Positions 41,320 to 50,606 of a stretch of DNA of 64,000 nt are shown here, one piece after another. A model generated the notes under the pieces. The model worked only from the letters and a program-made list of their open reading frames with translations, made no database searches and was not told the origin of the DNA. This DNA is from Chitinophagaceae bacterium. GTDB lineage: Bacteria; Bacteroidota; Bacteroidia; Chitinophagales; Chitinophagaceae. Positions within the stretch are counted from its first letter, which is position 1, and each line of letters opens with the position of its first letter. The translations under genes were made by a program, and so were the position numbers. The stretch spans positions 483,501 to 547,500 of the forward strand of contig JADKIE010000001.1 in the NCBI GenBank assembly GCA_016721385.1. The letters are read 5' to 3'.

Positions 41320-42759
41320 TTATAACTTAAAAATGATGTAATTAAACCTTATTGCACCTCCAAAATTTGCGTTCATATCCACTTCGATTAGATTTGGATT
41401 TATTAATTTAGTTTGGTAAATAGTGCCTGTAACTCCATCAACAATAGATACCAAAACCATGGTATTGGTTAAATCCCATCCTGCAGGTAAACCGGGTATA
41501 ACATTTACATATGCTAAATTTAAACCTGGAGTCACATTTCTTATTATTGTGCCACTATACCTTGTTCTTATACCACCATTAACATCTAAAGTAGTAAGCG
41601 GATTAGTAGTGCCAATACCTACATTGGTACTTGCAGTGGCGCCGTTTACGCCGAAAATAGAACCAAGCACTAATGAGTTACTTTGAGATACAAAAGAATT
41701 TGCACCGATTGCTGTGGCATTTGTAATTGTGGGGCTATTACTAATTTCTGCTTGTACACCTATTGCAGTGTTTTGTGAACCAGCATTGTTATTATCCATA
41801 GCGTTAGCTCCTACTGCGGTGTTTGAATGTGATACATTAATATTGCCGGCTTTATAACCTAAATAGGTATTTAGGTTAGCATTAATTAATGAACCTGCCC
41901 CTTTACCAATTGCAGTATTAAAAGATACGTCTGTAGCATACGCCAAAGCATCTGTTCCTAATGCAGTATTAGAAAACCCTGTAATTAAAGCAGAAAGAGA
42001 ATTTGAACCTACTGCTGTATTACCATCACTTAAGCTATTTAACAAAGCATGATACCCGATTGCAGTATTTCCACCACCAGTAATACTACTCATTAATGCT
42101 TTAGAACCAATAGCTGTATTTTCGGAAGCTACTGTATTGTTCCATTTAGATAGCAATAATGCACTGTCACCAATAGCCACTACATTATGTGCTGTTTGAT
42201 TACTAAATAATGCCTTGCTTCCAATTGCAATGTTTGAATAAGCAGCGGCAGTTGTGGTATTTCCAAATGCACTATCACCAATGGCTACATTATTTATACC
42301 CATTGCATTAAAGCCTGCATTACCACCAATAAAATAATTTTTATTTGTTGCATCCAGCCTACCAATCCACTTATCATTTTGCCTAAAACTTAAGGGTACA
42401 TTATCTTTTGTACCAATAAAGTGATTAGTGGTATTTGTGCCAGTATTTCCTGTAGTTTTCCATGCAATAGTATCAATACTATTACTTGCAGCTAGCCACA
42501 ACCATTTTGAACCATCGTAATAATGAAATCCCACACTGTCGGGGGTATTTTGAAAAATCAGCAACCCTGTTGCCGGTGCAGCAATAGCATTTTTTTGTGC
42601 TTTACTCATACGTGGTATAAGTACTCCTTTAGTGGTGCTGTTTACATCTAAAATCCCACTTGCATGTGCAGTTGCCCCGGTATTGTTAATTGCAAAATTT
42701 TGTGCAGTTACAATTATGGCTGTTGGCATTAACAATATAAAGAGAAGTATTTTTTTCAT
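41320..42759 (-). CDS. Secreted tail-fibre/YadA-head-like protein
   Basis: 479 residues, intact. Signal peptide (ILLFILLMPTAIIVTAQ) and the module LDVNSTTKGVLIPRMSKAQ shared with the proteins at 39 and 12211. The middle has about ten repeats of the YadA-head kind (NTAIGSKAL, NTAIGYHALLNSL, NTAVGSNSLSAL, NTALGTDALAYA, NTYLGYKAGNI), giving a left-handed beta-roll expected to trimerise. The ~75 residues at the end (VTPGLNLAYVNVIPGLPAGW and NFGGAIRFNYIIFKL) form a cap domain. There is no membrane anchor domain and no S74 domain. It is the first gene of the minus-strand cluster of small secreted proteins. A surface fibre or adhesin is inferred. Confidence 0.8.
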   Translation of the reverse strand: MKKILLFILLMPTAIIVTAQNFAINNTGATAHASGILDVNSTTKGVLIPRMSKAQKNAIAAPATGLLIFQNTPDSVGFHYYDGSKWLWLAASNSIDTIAWKTTGNTGTNTTNHFIGTKDNVPLSFRQNDKWIGRLDATNKNYFIGGNAGFNAMGINNVAIGDSAFGNTTTAAAYSNIAIGSKALFSNQTAHNVVAIGDSALLLSKWNNTVASENTAIGSKALMSSITGGGNTAIGYHALLNSLSDGNTAVGSNSLSALITGFSNTALGTDALAYATDVSFNTAIGKGAGSLINANLNTYLGYKAGNINVSHSNTAVGANAMDNNNAGSQNTAIGVQAEISNSPTITNATAIGANSFVSQSNSLVLGSIFGVNGATASTNVGIGTTNPLTTLDVNGGIRTRYSGTIIRNVTPGLNLAYVNVIPGLPAGWDLTNTMVLVSIVDGVTGTIYQTKLINPNLIEVDMNANFGGAIRFNYIIFKL

Positions 42760-42917
42760 GTTTATTACTACAGCGTTGTGCTTAACTGTGCATTTATTTT
42801 ACGAAACAAATATGGCTAACTTATATTTTTATGGGCCTACCGTAAAAGGGTGATTTTTGCTAATTGCTTGGTAATATGAATAAAAAGGAGATACTTTACA
42901 TTAACAAAAAACTAATA

Positions 42918-44783
42918 ATGCCTGCATTAAAAAAATATATAGCTATAAGTATTACACTCCTTTTTTATGTACAATTAATTGTTTATCACAAACAATTAAA
43001 AACATAGATTCTTTAACCCAAATTTTAAATGTAGAAAAAAAAGATACTGCCACAATCCGTAACTATTTTAAAAAATTGCAGGCACTGCAAAATGAAGATA
43101 TGCCTGCAAAAGAATTTATTTACAATTGGATTATAAAAAACTGTACCACTAAAGCAACCGAATACTTACTTGTACAAACCCTGCAAACACAAGCTAAAAA
43201 CTATTTAGAAACGGGAGAATATACAAAAGCTACAGAGCTATACAACAAAGCAATGACAATTGGGAGTGATGAAGATTATTACCAAATTAAATGCGATGTA
43301 TTGCTCGGCTTGGGCATGGTATTTTATCACACCGAACAATTTGATAAAGAAGAAGCGTATAATAAAAAAAGCTTACTGCTGGCTCAAAAATACAACTACA
43401 AAAAAGGTATTGGTAATGCAAAACTTCAGCAGGCATCTGACTTAATTGGTAATGATAATCAAACTTCAAAAGACACATTCAACTTAATTTTTAAAACCAT
43501 GAATGAATGCTTGAATTTATGGAAAGAAATAAAAGACACTTCCAGAATAATTCACACATGCATTAACATGGGCCAATATTATGCCGAATATCAATACTTT
43601 GATTCTGCACTGCATTATATGAAAAGTGCAGAATCGTATTTTTCCGCATTTAAATATGAAACTGTTGACTTTTATTATTTTATTTTAGGAAAAATATACC
43701 ATCAAAAAGGAATTAATAATAAAAATAATCGAAAAGATTTTGAAGAAGCCGTAAACAATTTTAAAAAATGTTTACCTATAGCAAAACAAATGAATAATAA
43801 AAAAAGAGAAGCATGGTGTTACGATTGGCTGGCAAATACTTACGAACGTATAGGCAATCATGAGCAAGCGTATATTTATTTAGGAAAGCATTCTTATTTA
43901 TATGGCTCAATTGTAGCAGAAGATAATTTTTAAGGAGCTTTCAAATGTTGAGCATAAATATGAAGTAGAAAAAAAAGAAAAAGAAATTATTTCACTTAAT
44001 GCTATCAACCAACAAAAATCTACTCTAAATAAAATATTATTAGGTAGTGCTGCAGCATTACTTTTTATAGGATTTTTAAGCTACCGAAATTTTAGAGCCA
44101 AACAAAAGTTGCAACAAACCCAAATAACCCAATTAGAAAAAGATAAACAATTACTTGCCGTTGATGCCATGCTTAAAGGCCAGGAAGAAGAACGTAGTCG
44201 GTTGGCTAAAGACTTACACGATGGGCTTGGCGGCATGCTTAGCGGCGTAAAACTCTCCTTTGTAAATATGAAAGAAAATATGATAATGGATGCTCCTAGT
44301 GTGCAATCCTTTGAGGCATCCATTTTGCAATTAGATAATACCATTGCAGAATTACGTAAAGTAGCACATAACTTAATGCCGGAAGCATTGGTAAAGTTTG
44401 GACTTAAAAACGCTATTTTGGATTTTTGCAACTCCATGCAACTACCCTCCAAAACAAAAATTATTTTTGAGGAAATGGGCACCGATAGGCAACTAAGCAA
44501 TACTGCCGATTTGTACATTTACCGCATTATTCAAGAGCTAATAAACAATGCAATAAAACATGCACAACCTGATCAAATATTATTGCAGTTAACCAAAGCC
44601 GAAAAAAACATTTTGATAACTGTAGAGAATGATGGCAAAGGCTTTGACGTTACTATACTTAAAAATGCAAAAGGTATTGGTATGAAGAGTGTTCAACAAA
44701 GGGTAGATTATTTTGCCGGTAAAATGGATATCTCTTCCGATAAAGAAAATGGAACGTCCATAAACATCGAATTAAATACTTAA
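42918..44783 (+). CDS. TPR sensor histidine kinase, NarL/DegS (HisKA_3) class (frameshifted)
   Basis: About 620 residues. N-terminal signal-like segment (ITLLFYVQLIV), then tetratricopeptide repeats (TQAKNYLETGEYTKATELYN; DVLLGLGMVFYHTEQFDKEE; CYDWLANTYERIGNHEQA), a membrane helix (ILLGSAAALLFIGFLSY), a coiled coil, the HisKA_3 dimerisation domain with the His in RLAKDLHDGLGGMLSGVK, and an ATPase domain (IYRIIQELINNAIKHA; VENDGKGFD; GIGMKSVQQRV). Frame breaks lie near 42978 (after the signal segment) and near 43928, where EDNF-stop changes to FKELSNVEHKYEVEKKEK. It phosphorylates the LuxR-type regulator 2 bases downstream. The signal sensed by the TPR region is unknown. Confidence 0.88.
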
Positions 44784-44785
44784 TA

Positions 44786-45410
44786 ATGACGAATGTTTTT
44801 ATTGTTGATGATCATCCTTTAGTTGTAGAAGGAATTGTATCTTTTTTTACAAAAAGAAAAAAACATTACTGTTGCCGGCTTTGCCAATACTGCACAAGCA
44901 TGTATCAACTTTTTTAAAACAAAAACTGCCGATGTTATTTTAATGGATATTAATTTACCCGATGGTAATGGATTAGATTTATGTAAACATATTAAAACAA
45001 TGTACCCGGGTATTTCCATTATTGCATTAAGCACTTTAAACCAGGGTAGTTATATTACTAAAATGATTGAAAATGGTGCTAGTGGTTATTTACTAAAAAA
45101 TGCCGATGGTGCAGAAATTTTAGAAGCCATTGAAACTGTAACAAAAGGAAAAACTTATTTAAGTTTTGAAGTAGGCAAAATTTACAAAGCTACTAGTGAG
45201 CAACAAAACAGTTCTCCCGTTTTAAGCAAAAGAGAAAAGGAAATACTTACATTAATTGCCGATGGATTAACAAATGTAGAAATTAGTAAAAAATTATTTA
45301 TAAGTGTAGATACGGTGGATACACACCGAAAAAACTTGTACACTAAGCTAAACGTAAATAATACCGCCTTAATGATTCGTAAAGCAATTGAAAATAATTT
45401 CATTCAATAA
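44786..45410 (+). CDS. LuxR/NarL-family response regulator (one frameshift)
   Basis: About 208 residues from the ATG at 44786 (MTNVFIVDDHPLVVEGI), 2 bases after the kinase stop. Receiver domain with D-D-H at the start, phosphoacceptor Asp in DVILMDINLPDGNG, and a Lys in YLLKNADG; then a NarL-type helix-turn-helix: LSKREKEILTLIADGLTNVE and ISKKLFISVDTVDTHRKNL. A run of seven T at about 44841 shifts the frame: one frame reads VSFFTKRKKHYCC, the other LQKEKNITVAGFANTAQ, which is the expected one. It forms a two-component pair with the TPR kinase. Confidence 0.92.
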
Positions 45411-45474
45411 CTTTTAAATAGGGCCTTAAAATTAAATAGGTTGTAATATATTTACAATCTATTTTCCTTTTTTA

Positions 45475-46575
45475 ATGAATACCGATTTACTCTATCAAAT
45501 AGCCCTAACACAGGTACCCAATATTGGTGATGTACATGCCAAATCGCTTATAAATATTTATGGCAATGCTCAAAATATTTTTAAAGCAAAAAAAAGTGAT
45601 TTAGAAAGTATTGAAGGCATTGGCACAGTTAGAGCTAAATCCATTAAAGGCTTTACTGACTTTTCCACCGCCGAAGAAGAAATAAAATTTATTGAAAAAT
45701 ATAAAATAACACCGCTTTTTATTAGCGATAAAAATTATCTGCAGCGCTTATTAAACTGTTACGATAGTCCGCCAATATTATTTTACAAGGGAAATGCCGA
45801 CTTAAATACCTCTAAAATTATTTCCATTGTTGGCACCAGAACCAATACCGATTATGGTAAAAAAGTTACAGAGCAATTAATAGATGGCTTAAAAGAACAA
45901 AATGTTTTAGTGATAAGTGGATTGGCATTTGGTATAGATACCATTGCACACAAAGCGTCCTTAAAAAGCAATTTACAAACAGTTGGTGTTTTAGCGCATG
46001 GGTTAGATAGAATGTATCCTCATCAAAATAAAGCCTTAGCAAAACAAATGGTTGAACAAGGCGGATTATTAACCGATTTCATGAGCAACACTTTGCCCGA
46101 CAAACAAAATTTTCCTAAGCGTAACCGTATAGTAGCAGGCATGTGCGATGCGTTAGTGGTAATTGAAAGCGGTAAAAAAGGAGGCTCCCTCATTACTGCC
46201 GAGTTAGCTAATGGCTACAATAAAGATGTATTTGCTTTTCCCGGGAAAACAACCGATAAAAACAGTGAAGGATGTAATTACATCATCAAACAAAATAAAG
46301 CTTCGCTTATAACTTGTGCCGATGATTTAATAGAGATAATGAATTGGGCTTCAAAAGAAAAAAAACAACCCAAAAAACAAAGAGAACTATTTATTGAATT
46401 AACTGCCGACGAAAAAATTATTACAGATATTTTACAACAAAAAGATGGTGTACAAATAGATGAACTGTATTTTAAAAGCGGTTTAAGCAGCAGCGCTGTT
46501 GCCAGTGCATTGTTAATGCTTGAAATGCAAAATGTTGTAATAAGCTTACCCGGCAAGGTTTACAAGCTTTTATAA
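45475..46575 (+). CDS. dprA: DNA-processing protein DprA
   Basis: 366 residues, complete. N-terminal helix-hairpin-helix (VPNIGDVHAKSLINIYG; IEGIGTVRAKSI), the central Rossmann fold with KIISIVGTRTNTDYGKK, SGLAFGIDTIAHKASL, GVLAHGLDRMYP, FPKRNRIVAGMCDALVVIE and KKGGSLITAELA, and a C-terminal winged-helix (DML1-like) domain (VQIDELYFKSGLSSSAVASA). DprA loads RecA on incoming single-stranded DNA in natural transformation. It stands between the two-component pair and guaB. No other competence genes are adjacent. Confidence 0.97.
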   Translation: MNTDLLYQIALTQVPNIGDVHAKSLINIYGNAQNIFKAKKSDLESIEGIGTVRAKSIKGFTDFSTAEEEIKFIEKYKITPLFISDKNYLQRLLNCYDSPPILFYKGNADLNTSKIISIVGTRTNTDYGKKVTEQLIDGLKEQNVLVISGLAFGIDTIAHKASLKSNLQTVGVLAHGLDRMYPHQNKALAKQMVEQGGLLTDFMSNTLPDKQNFPKRNRIVAGMCDALVVIESGKKGGSLITAELANGYNKDVFAFPGKTTDKNSEGCNYIIKQNKASLITCADDLIEIMNWASKEKKQPKKQRELFIELTADEKIITDILQQKDGVQIDELYFKSGLSSSAVASALLMLEMQNVVISLPGKVYKLL

Positions 46576-46637
46576 AGTCATAAAACGATAAAATTTCCAA
46601 TTACTATTTATTAATTTTTAATTTTTAATTATTGCTT

Positions 46638-46645
46638 TATCTTTG
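46638..46645 (+). promoter_or_regulatory. Probable -7 promoter box of guaB
   Basis: TATCTTTG, an exact TAnnTTTG match, lies 3 bases before the ATG at 46649. Transcription would start on the start codon, leaving no room for a Shine-Dalgarno site. Confidence 0.5.
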
Positions 46646-46648
46646 CCT

Positions 46649-48136
46649 ATGGCAACCAAAAATATTTCTCCCAATCAATTAGCAAAATTTTACGGCGAAG
46701 GCTTAACGTTTGATGACGTACTGCTTATGCCTGCCTATTCTCAAATTTTGCCCAGAGATGTCGATATTAAAACACATCTTACCAAAACAATTACTTTACA
46801 CACACCTCTACTAAGTGCGGCAATGGATACGGTAACAGAAGCTACGCTTGCTATTGCGTTGGCAAGAGAAGGCGGCTTAGGCATCTTACACAAAAACATG
46901 AGTATTGATGAACAAGCCAATCAGGTTCGAAAAGTAAAACGCAGCGAAAACGGTTTAATTAGCGATCCCGTAACACTTACGCCTAACGCTACCATTGGCG
47001 AAGCTTTACGCATAATGAGAGAAAATAAAATTGGTGGTATTCCCATTATAGATAACAACCACAAATTAGTTGGAATACTAACCAACAGAGATTTACGCTT
47101 TGAAGAAAATTACAAAGCACCCGTAAGCTCTATTATGACAAAAGAAAATTTATTTACAGCACCTGAAGGAACCGATTTAAAAAAAGCAGAGCAACTTTTT
47201 AAACAAACCAAAGTTGAAAAATTACCAATAATAAATAAACAGGGAAAGCTTACCGGCTTATTTACCTATAGCGATATTTTAAAATTAAAAAGTCATCCCA
47301 ATGCTGTAAAGGATAGTAAAGGAAGATTGTTGGTTGGTGCAGGCGTAGGTATTACAAAAGATATTTTACAACGGGTAGAAGCGCTGAATAGTTTTGATGT
47401 TGACATCATTGCCTTAGACAGTGCCCACGGCCATACCAAAGGTGTAATGGATGCATTAAAGGCAATAAAAAAATCTTTCAAAAACATACAAATAATTGCA
47501 GGAAATATTGGAACTGCTGCAGGTGCAAAAGCACTGGCAGATGCCGGTGCAGATGCAATAAAAGTAGGTATTGGCCCGGGCTCCATTTGCACTACACGTA
47601 TTGTTGCAGGCATTGGAGTACCTCAAATTACCGCTGTAATGGAAGCGGCAAATGCAGTAAAAAATAAAAAAATTGGCATCATCAGCGATGGAGGAATACG
47701 TTACACCGGCGATATGGTAAAAGCATTAGCAGCCGGTGCCAATTGTGTTATGATGGGCAATGTTTTTGCAGGTACCGAAGAAAGCCCCGGCGAAACAATT
47801 ATTTACGAAGGCCGTAAGTTTAAACAATACCGAGGCATGGGTAGTCTGGGTGCAATGGCGCAAGGCAGCAGCGATCGCTATTTTCAGGACGTTGAGGATG
47901 ATGTAAAAAAGTTTGTACCCGAAGGCATTGAAGGCAGGGTTGCATATAAAGGTTATTTAAAAGAAGTAGTGCATCAATACACAGGTGGCTTACGGGCAGG
48001 TATGGGTTACTGTGGTGCAAAAAATATTGCCGAATTACAAAAAGCAAAATTTGTAAAAATCACCAATGCAGGTATTAAAGAAAGCCATGCACATGATATC
48101 GATATTACAAAGGAAGCGCCCAATTATAGCAGGTAA
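46649..48136 (+). CDS. guaB: Inosine-5'-monophosphate dehydrogenase
   Basis: 495 residues from the ATG at 46649 (MATKNISPNQLAKFYGEG). A TTG six bases upstream is in frame but overlaps the promoter box. TIM-barrel marks: LTFDDVLLMPAYSQILP, TPLLSAAMDTVTEA, two CBS domains inserted (NPTLTP-like NATIGEALRIMRENKIGGIP; TDLKKAEQLFKQTKVEKLPI), the catalytic Cys loop GIGPGSICTTRIVAG, ISDGGIRYTGDMVKAL, and the flap with GYCGAKNIAEL. It oxidises IMP to XMP with NAD, the committed step to GMP. Complete and single-gene. A weak hairpin (TTTCTTCGG...CCGAGGAAA) follows the stop without a T-run. Confidence 0.98.
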   Translation: MATKNISPNQLAKFYGEGLTFDDVLLMPAYSQILPRDVDIKTHLTKTITLHTPLLSAAMDTVTEATLAIALAREGGLGILHKNMSIDEQANQVRKVKRSENGLISDPVTLTPNATIGEALRIMRENKIGGIPIIDNNHKLVGILTNRDLRFEENYKAPVSSIMTKENLFTAPEGTDLKKAEQLFKQTKVEKLPIINKQGKLTGLFTYSDILKLKSHPNAVKDSKGRLLVGAGVGITKDILQRVEALNSFDVDIIALDSAHGHTKGVMDALKAIKKSFKNIQIIAGNIGTAAGAKALADAGADAIKVGIGPGSICTTRIVAGIGVPQITAVMEAANAVKNKKIGIISDGGIRYTGDMVKALAAGANCVMMGNVFAGTEESPGETIIYEGRKFKQYRGMGSLGAMAQGSSDRYFQDVEDDVKKFVPEGIEGRVAYKGYLKEVVHQYTGGLRAGMGYCGAKNIAELQKAKFVKITNAGIKESHAHDIDITKEAPNYSR

Positions 48137-48317
48137 CTTTTTCTTCGGTAATTCCGAGGAAAGAGAAATCTGTTTTTTGTAACCAGCATTAGTATCTCAT
48201 AGCATCATTGTTGCGTCGCACTCTTTTACGGCATACCTTTATTTAACTTTTATCTTAGCGTAGAATGATACCGAATTTTAATACCTTCCTTTCACTTTAC
48301 AAACCTAAGTTCCGGTT

Positions 48318-48350
48318 ACCTCTCCTTTGGAGAGGGGTTGGGGGTGAGGT
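48318..48350 (+). repeat. CCTCTCC...GGAGAGG repeat, copy 1
   Basis: ACCTCTCCTTTGGAGAGG then GGTTGGGGGTGAGGT: a short palindrome (CCTCTCC-TTT-GGAGAGG, with one-base offset) with a GGTTGGGG tail. A close relative is in the 23S-5S spacer at 61951-61978. It overlaps the apparent N-terminus of the DUF4105 gene. The ~180 bases between guaB and this repeat hold no gene and no other feature I can support. Confidence 0.6.
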
Positions 48351-49491
48351 TGTGCTTTTGCTTTGTTCTAATTTACAATACCTCATTTGCACAAGACACT
48401 TCCCGTCTTCGTATTTCCCTACTTACATGTACACCCGGCGATGAGTTGTATTCAACCTTTGGCCACAGCGCATTTAGAGTAGTAGATAGTAATAGCGTTA
48501 CAGACATTGTTTACAATTACGGCACATTTAATTTTGATGATGATGGATTTTTACTGAAGTTTACCAGAGGCAAGCTGCTTTATTATTTATCTACCGAATA
48601 TTTTACCGATTTTAAAGAATTATATCAACAAACCAATCGGGGTATTACAGAACAGGTTTTAAATTTATCTGCTGCCGAAAAATAAACATAAAAAATTTCT
48701 TACTCAATAATCTTAAGGAAGAAAACAGGTATTATAAATACGATTTTACATTAGATAATTGCACCACAAGGCTACGGGATATCTTAAAAAAACAACACGA
48801 CAGTACTTTTACAAAAACGGCTGTAATGCCTGCAGGCACCACATTTCGCAATGCCATACACATCTACTTAAACAACAACAAACAATACTGGAGTAAACTG
48901 GGTATCGATATTTTGCTGGGCAGCCCAATGGATAAAGAAATGACCACAGAGCAGCAGGAGTTTTTGCCCGATAATTTAATGAACAGTTTAGACAGCAGTA
49001 AACAACGTATGATTGTATCAACTCAAAATTTGTATACAATTAACAACAACAACAATACAAAAGCATTTTTTACTCCTTTTGTAATATTTAGTTTATTACT
49101 GTTCGCCGTTATTGGCTTAGGTTTTGTAAAAAACAATTTTGTTCAAACTTCTCTAAATGGATTTTACGGTCTGTTTTATTTTGTTTTAGGCACATTGGGT
49201 ATAGTTTTAATTTTTATGTGGAGTTGTACCGATCATGCCATGTGTAAAAACAATTATAATTTGCTTTGGGCAATCCCAATACACATTATTGCGGCATTTT
49301 TTATAAATAGTAAAAAAACATGGGTAAAAAAATACCTTACCCTAAATATAATTCTGCAGGCATTACTCTTAGTAAGTTGGTTTTTCTTACCGCAACAAAT
49401 GAACAATGCCTTATTACCCATTGTGCTTTTATCAATATATATAAGCTATAAAAAAGGGTTTGCTGCAGACCTGCCTGCATCTGGCAGGTAA
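48338..49491 (+). CDS. DUF4105 membrane protein (frameshifted)
   Basis: About 385 residues. Signal region (CFCFVLIYNTSFAQ), then the DUF4105 domain: LLTCTPGDELYSTFGHSAFRV (His), IVYNYGTFNFDDDGF, YKYDFTLDNCTTRLRDIL (Cys), LLGSPMDKEMTTEQQEFLP, followed by at least four membrane helices at the end. The His and Cys suggest a papain-like thiol enzyme; I recall this family being linked to lipoprotein N-acylation in Bacteroides, but this is from memory and not shown by the sequence. One A is missing near 48684 (SAAEK then stop; restored frame EKINIKNFLLNNLKEEN). No ATG precedes the signal region; the open frame enters through the repeat at 48318-48350, with TTG 48338 or GTG 48344 as possible starts. 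The end contains a second repeat. Confidence 0.75.
49470..49490 (+). repeat. REP-like palindrome at the end of the DUF4105 gene
   Basis: ACCTGCC, 7 bases (TGCATCT), GGCAGGT. It encodes the last residues (DLPASGR) and the palindrome reaches into the stop codon. Related to the element inside fmt at 12955-12975. Confidence 0.6.
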
Positions 49492-49635
49492 CACATATTG
49501 ACACAGATAAATCAATCTAAAAATACAATCTCAATTTTAAATCTCCGCTAAGCTGCATAATTGATTATATTTATTTTATATACCACTAATCTCAACTTCC
49601 GGTCTCCACTAAGTTGTAGAATTACTAATTTTGAG

Positions 49636-49738
49636 TTTACAGTAGTACAAAAGCTCAACATAGCTGTTCCAGAAATCGGGATGTACATCGATTTCTGGGC
49701 TCTTTTTTTGGTACTTTTTTGGAGAAGCAAAAAAGTAC
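49636..49738 (+). repeat. Two-hairpin dispersed element, copy R1
   Basis: Conserved box TTTACAGTAGTACAAAAGC (49636-49654). Hairpin 1: CCAGAAATCG (49669-49678) with CGATTTCTGG (49689-49698). Hairpin 2: GTACTTTTTTG (49711-49721) with CAAAAAAGTAC (49728-49738). Ends 9 bases before the ATG of the alpha/beta hydrolase. The ~145 bases before it, back to the previous gene, show no gene. Confidence 0.85.
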
Positions 49739-49747
49739 AAGCCAAAA

Positions 49748-50542
49748 ATGAATAACAAATTCAATTACAACTCATCAATAATCAACTACCAAGTAATTGG
49801 CACTGGCAAACCCATTTTACTAATACACGGCTTTGGTGAAGATGCCACTATTTGGCAAAATCAAATTGAGCATCTAAAAGATAAATACCAACTCATAATA
49901 CCCCATTTGCCCGGCAGCGGCAATTCAGATTTAATTGATGATATGAGCATTGATGGAATGGCATATTGCATGAAAGAACTTTTAACTTTCGTAATACAAA
50001 AAAATCCTATTGAAGAAGTTTGTGTTTTAGGCCACTCCATGGGCGGCTACATCACACTTGCACTTGCCGAAAAATATCCCGAAATGTTTTCAGCTTTCGG
50101 CTTAATCCATTCCTCTGCCTTTGCCGATAACGAAGAAAAAAAAGCAGCCCGGCTCAAATCCATTGAATTTATAAACCAACTTGGCAGTTACGAATTTTTA
50201 AAAAGCACCACACCTAATTTATTTTTAAATAAGCAACATCCTCAAATAAATGCGTTAGTAGAACAAGGTGAAAAATTTTCTCCTCAGGCCTTAATCGCTT
50301 ATTATCATGCAATGATAACCCGGCCAGATAGAACGAAGGTTTTAAAAACATTTACAAAGCCCGTACTTTTTGTAATTGGTGAGCATGATATGGCCATTCC
50401 ATTTGCCCAAAGTATGCAGCAATGCCATTTGCCCAAGCAACCACACATTCACATATTACGTAATAGTGCACATATGGGCATGTGGGAAGAAGCTGCAAAA
50501 GTTAATACCATACTTAGCCAGTTTTTAACAAGCCTTTCATAA
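49748..50542 (+). CDS. Alpha/beta hydrolase
   Basis: 264 residues, complete, no signal peptide. Oxyanion-hole motif LLIHGFGEDATIWQ, nucleophile elbow VLGHSMGGYITLALA (Ser), acid in VIGEHDMAIPFA (Asp), and His in LRNSAHMGMWEEAA: a full catalytic triad. A helical lid lies at about residues 125-200. The family includes esterases, epoxide hydrolases and C-C hydrolases; the substrate cannot be told. The start codon lies directly after the R1 repeat element, so the leader, if any, contains that element's two hairpins. Downstream gene is separate by 64 bases. Confidence 0.92.
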   Translation: MNNKFNYNSSIINYQVIGTGKPILLIHGFGEDATIWQNQIEHLKDKYQLIIPHLPGSGNSDLIDDMSIDGMAYCMKELLTFVIQKNPIEEVCVLGHSMGGYITLALAEKYPEMFSAFGLIHSSAFADNEEKKAARLKSIEFINQLGSYEFLKSTTPNLFLNKQHPQINALVEQGEKFSPQALIAYYHAMITRPDRTKVLKTFTKPVLFVIGEHDMAIPFAQSMQQCHLPKQPHIHILRNSAHMGMWEEAAKVNTILSQFLTSLS

Positions 50543-50606
50543 AATAGTTAATGTCTAAACAGCTAATTACTGTATTTTAGGTCTAATTTTGATAGATAAA
50601 GATCTG

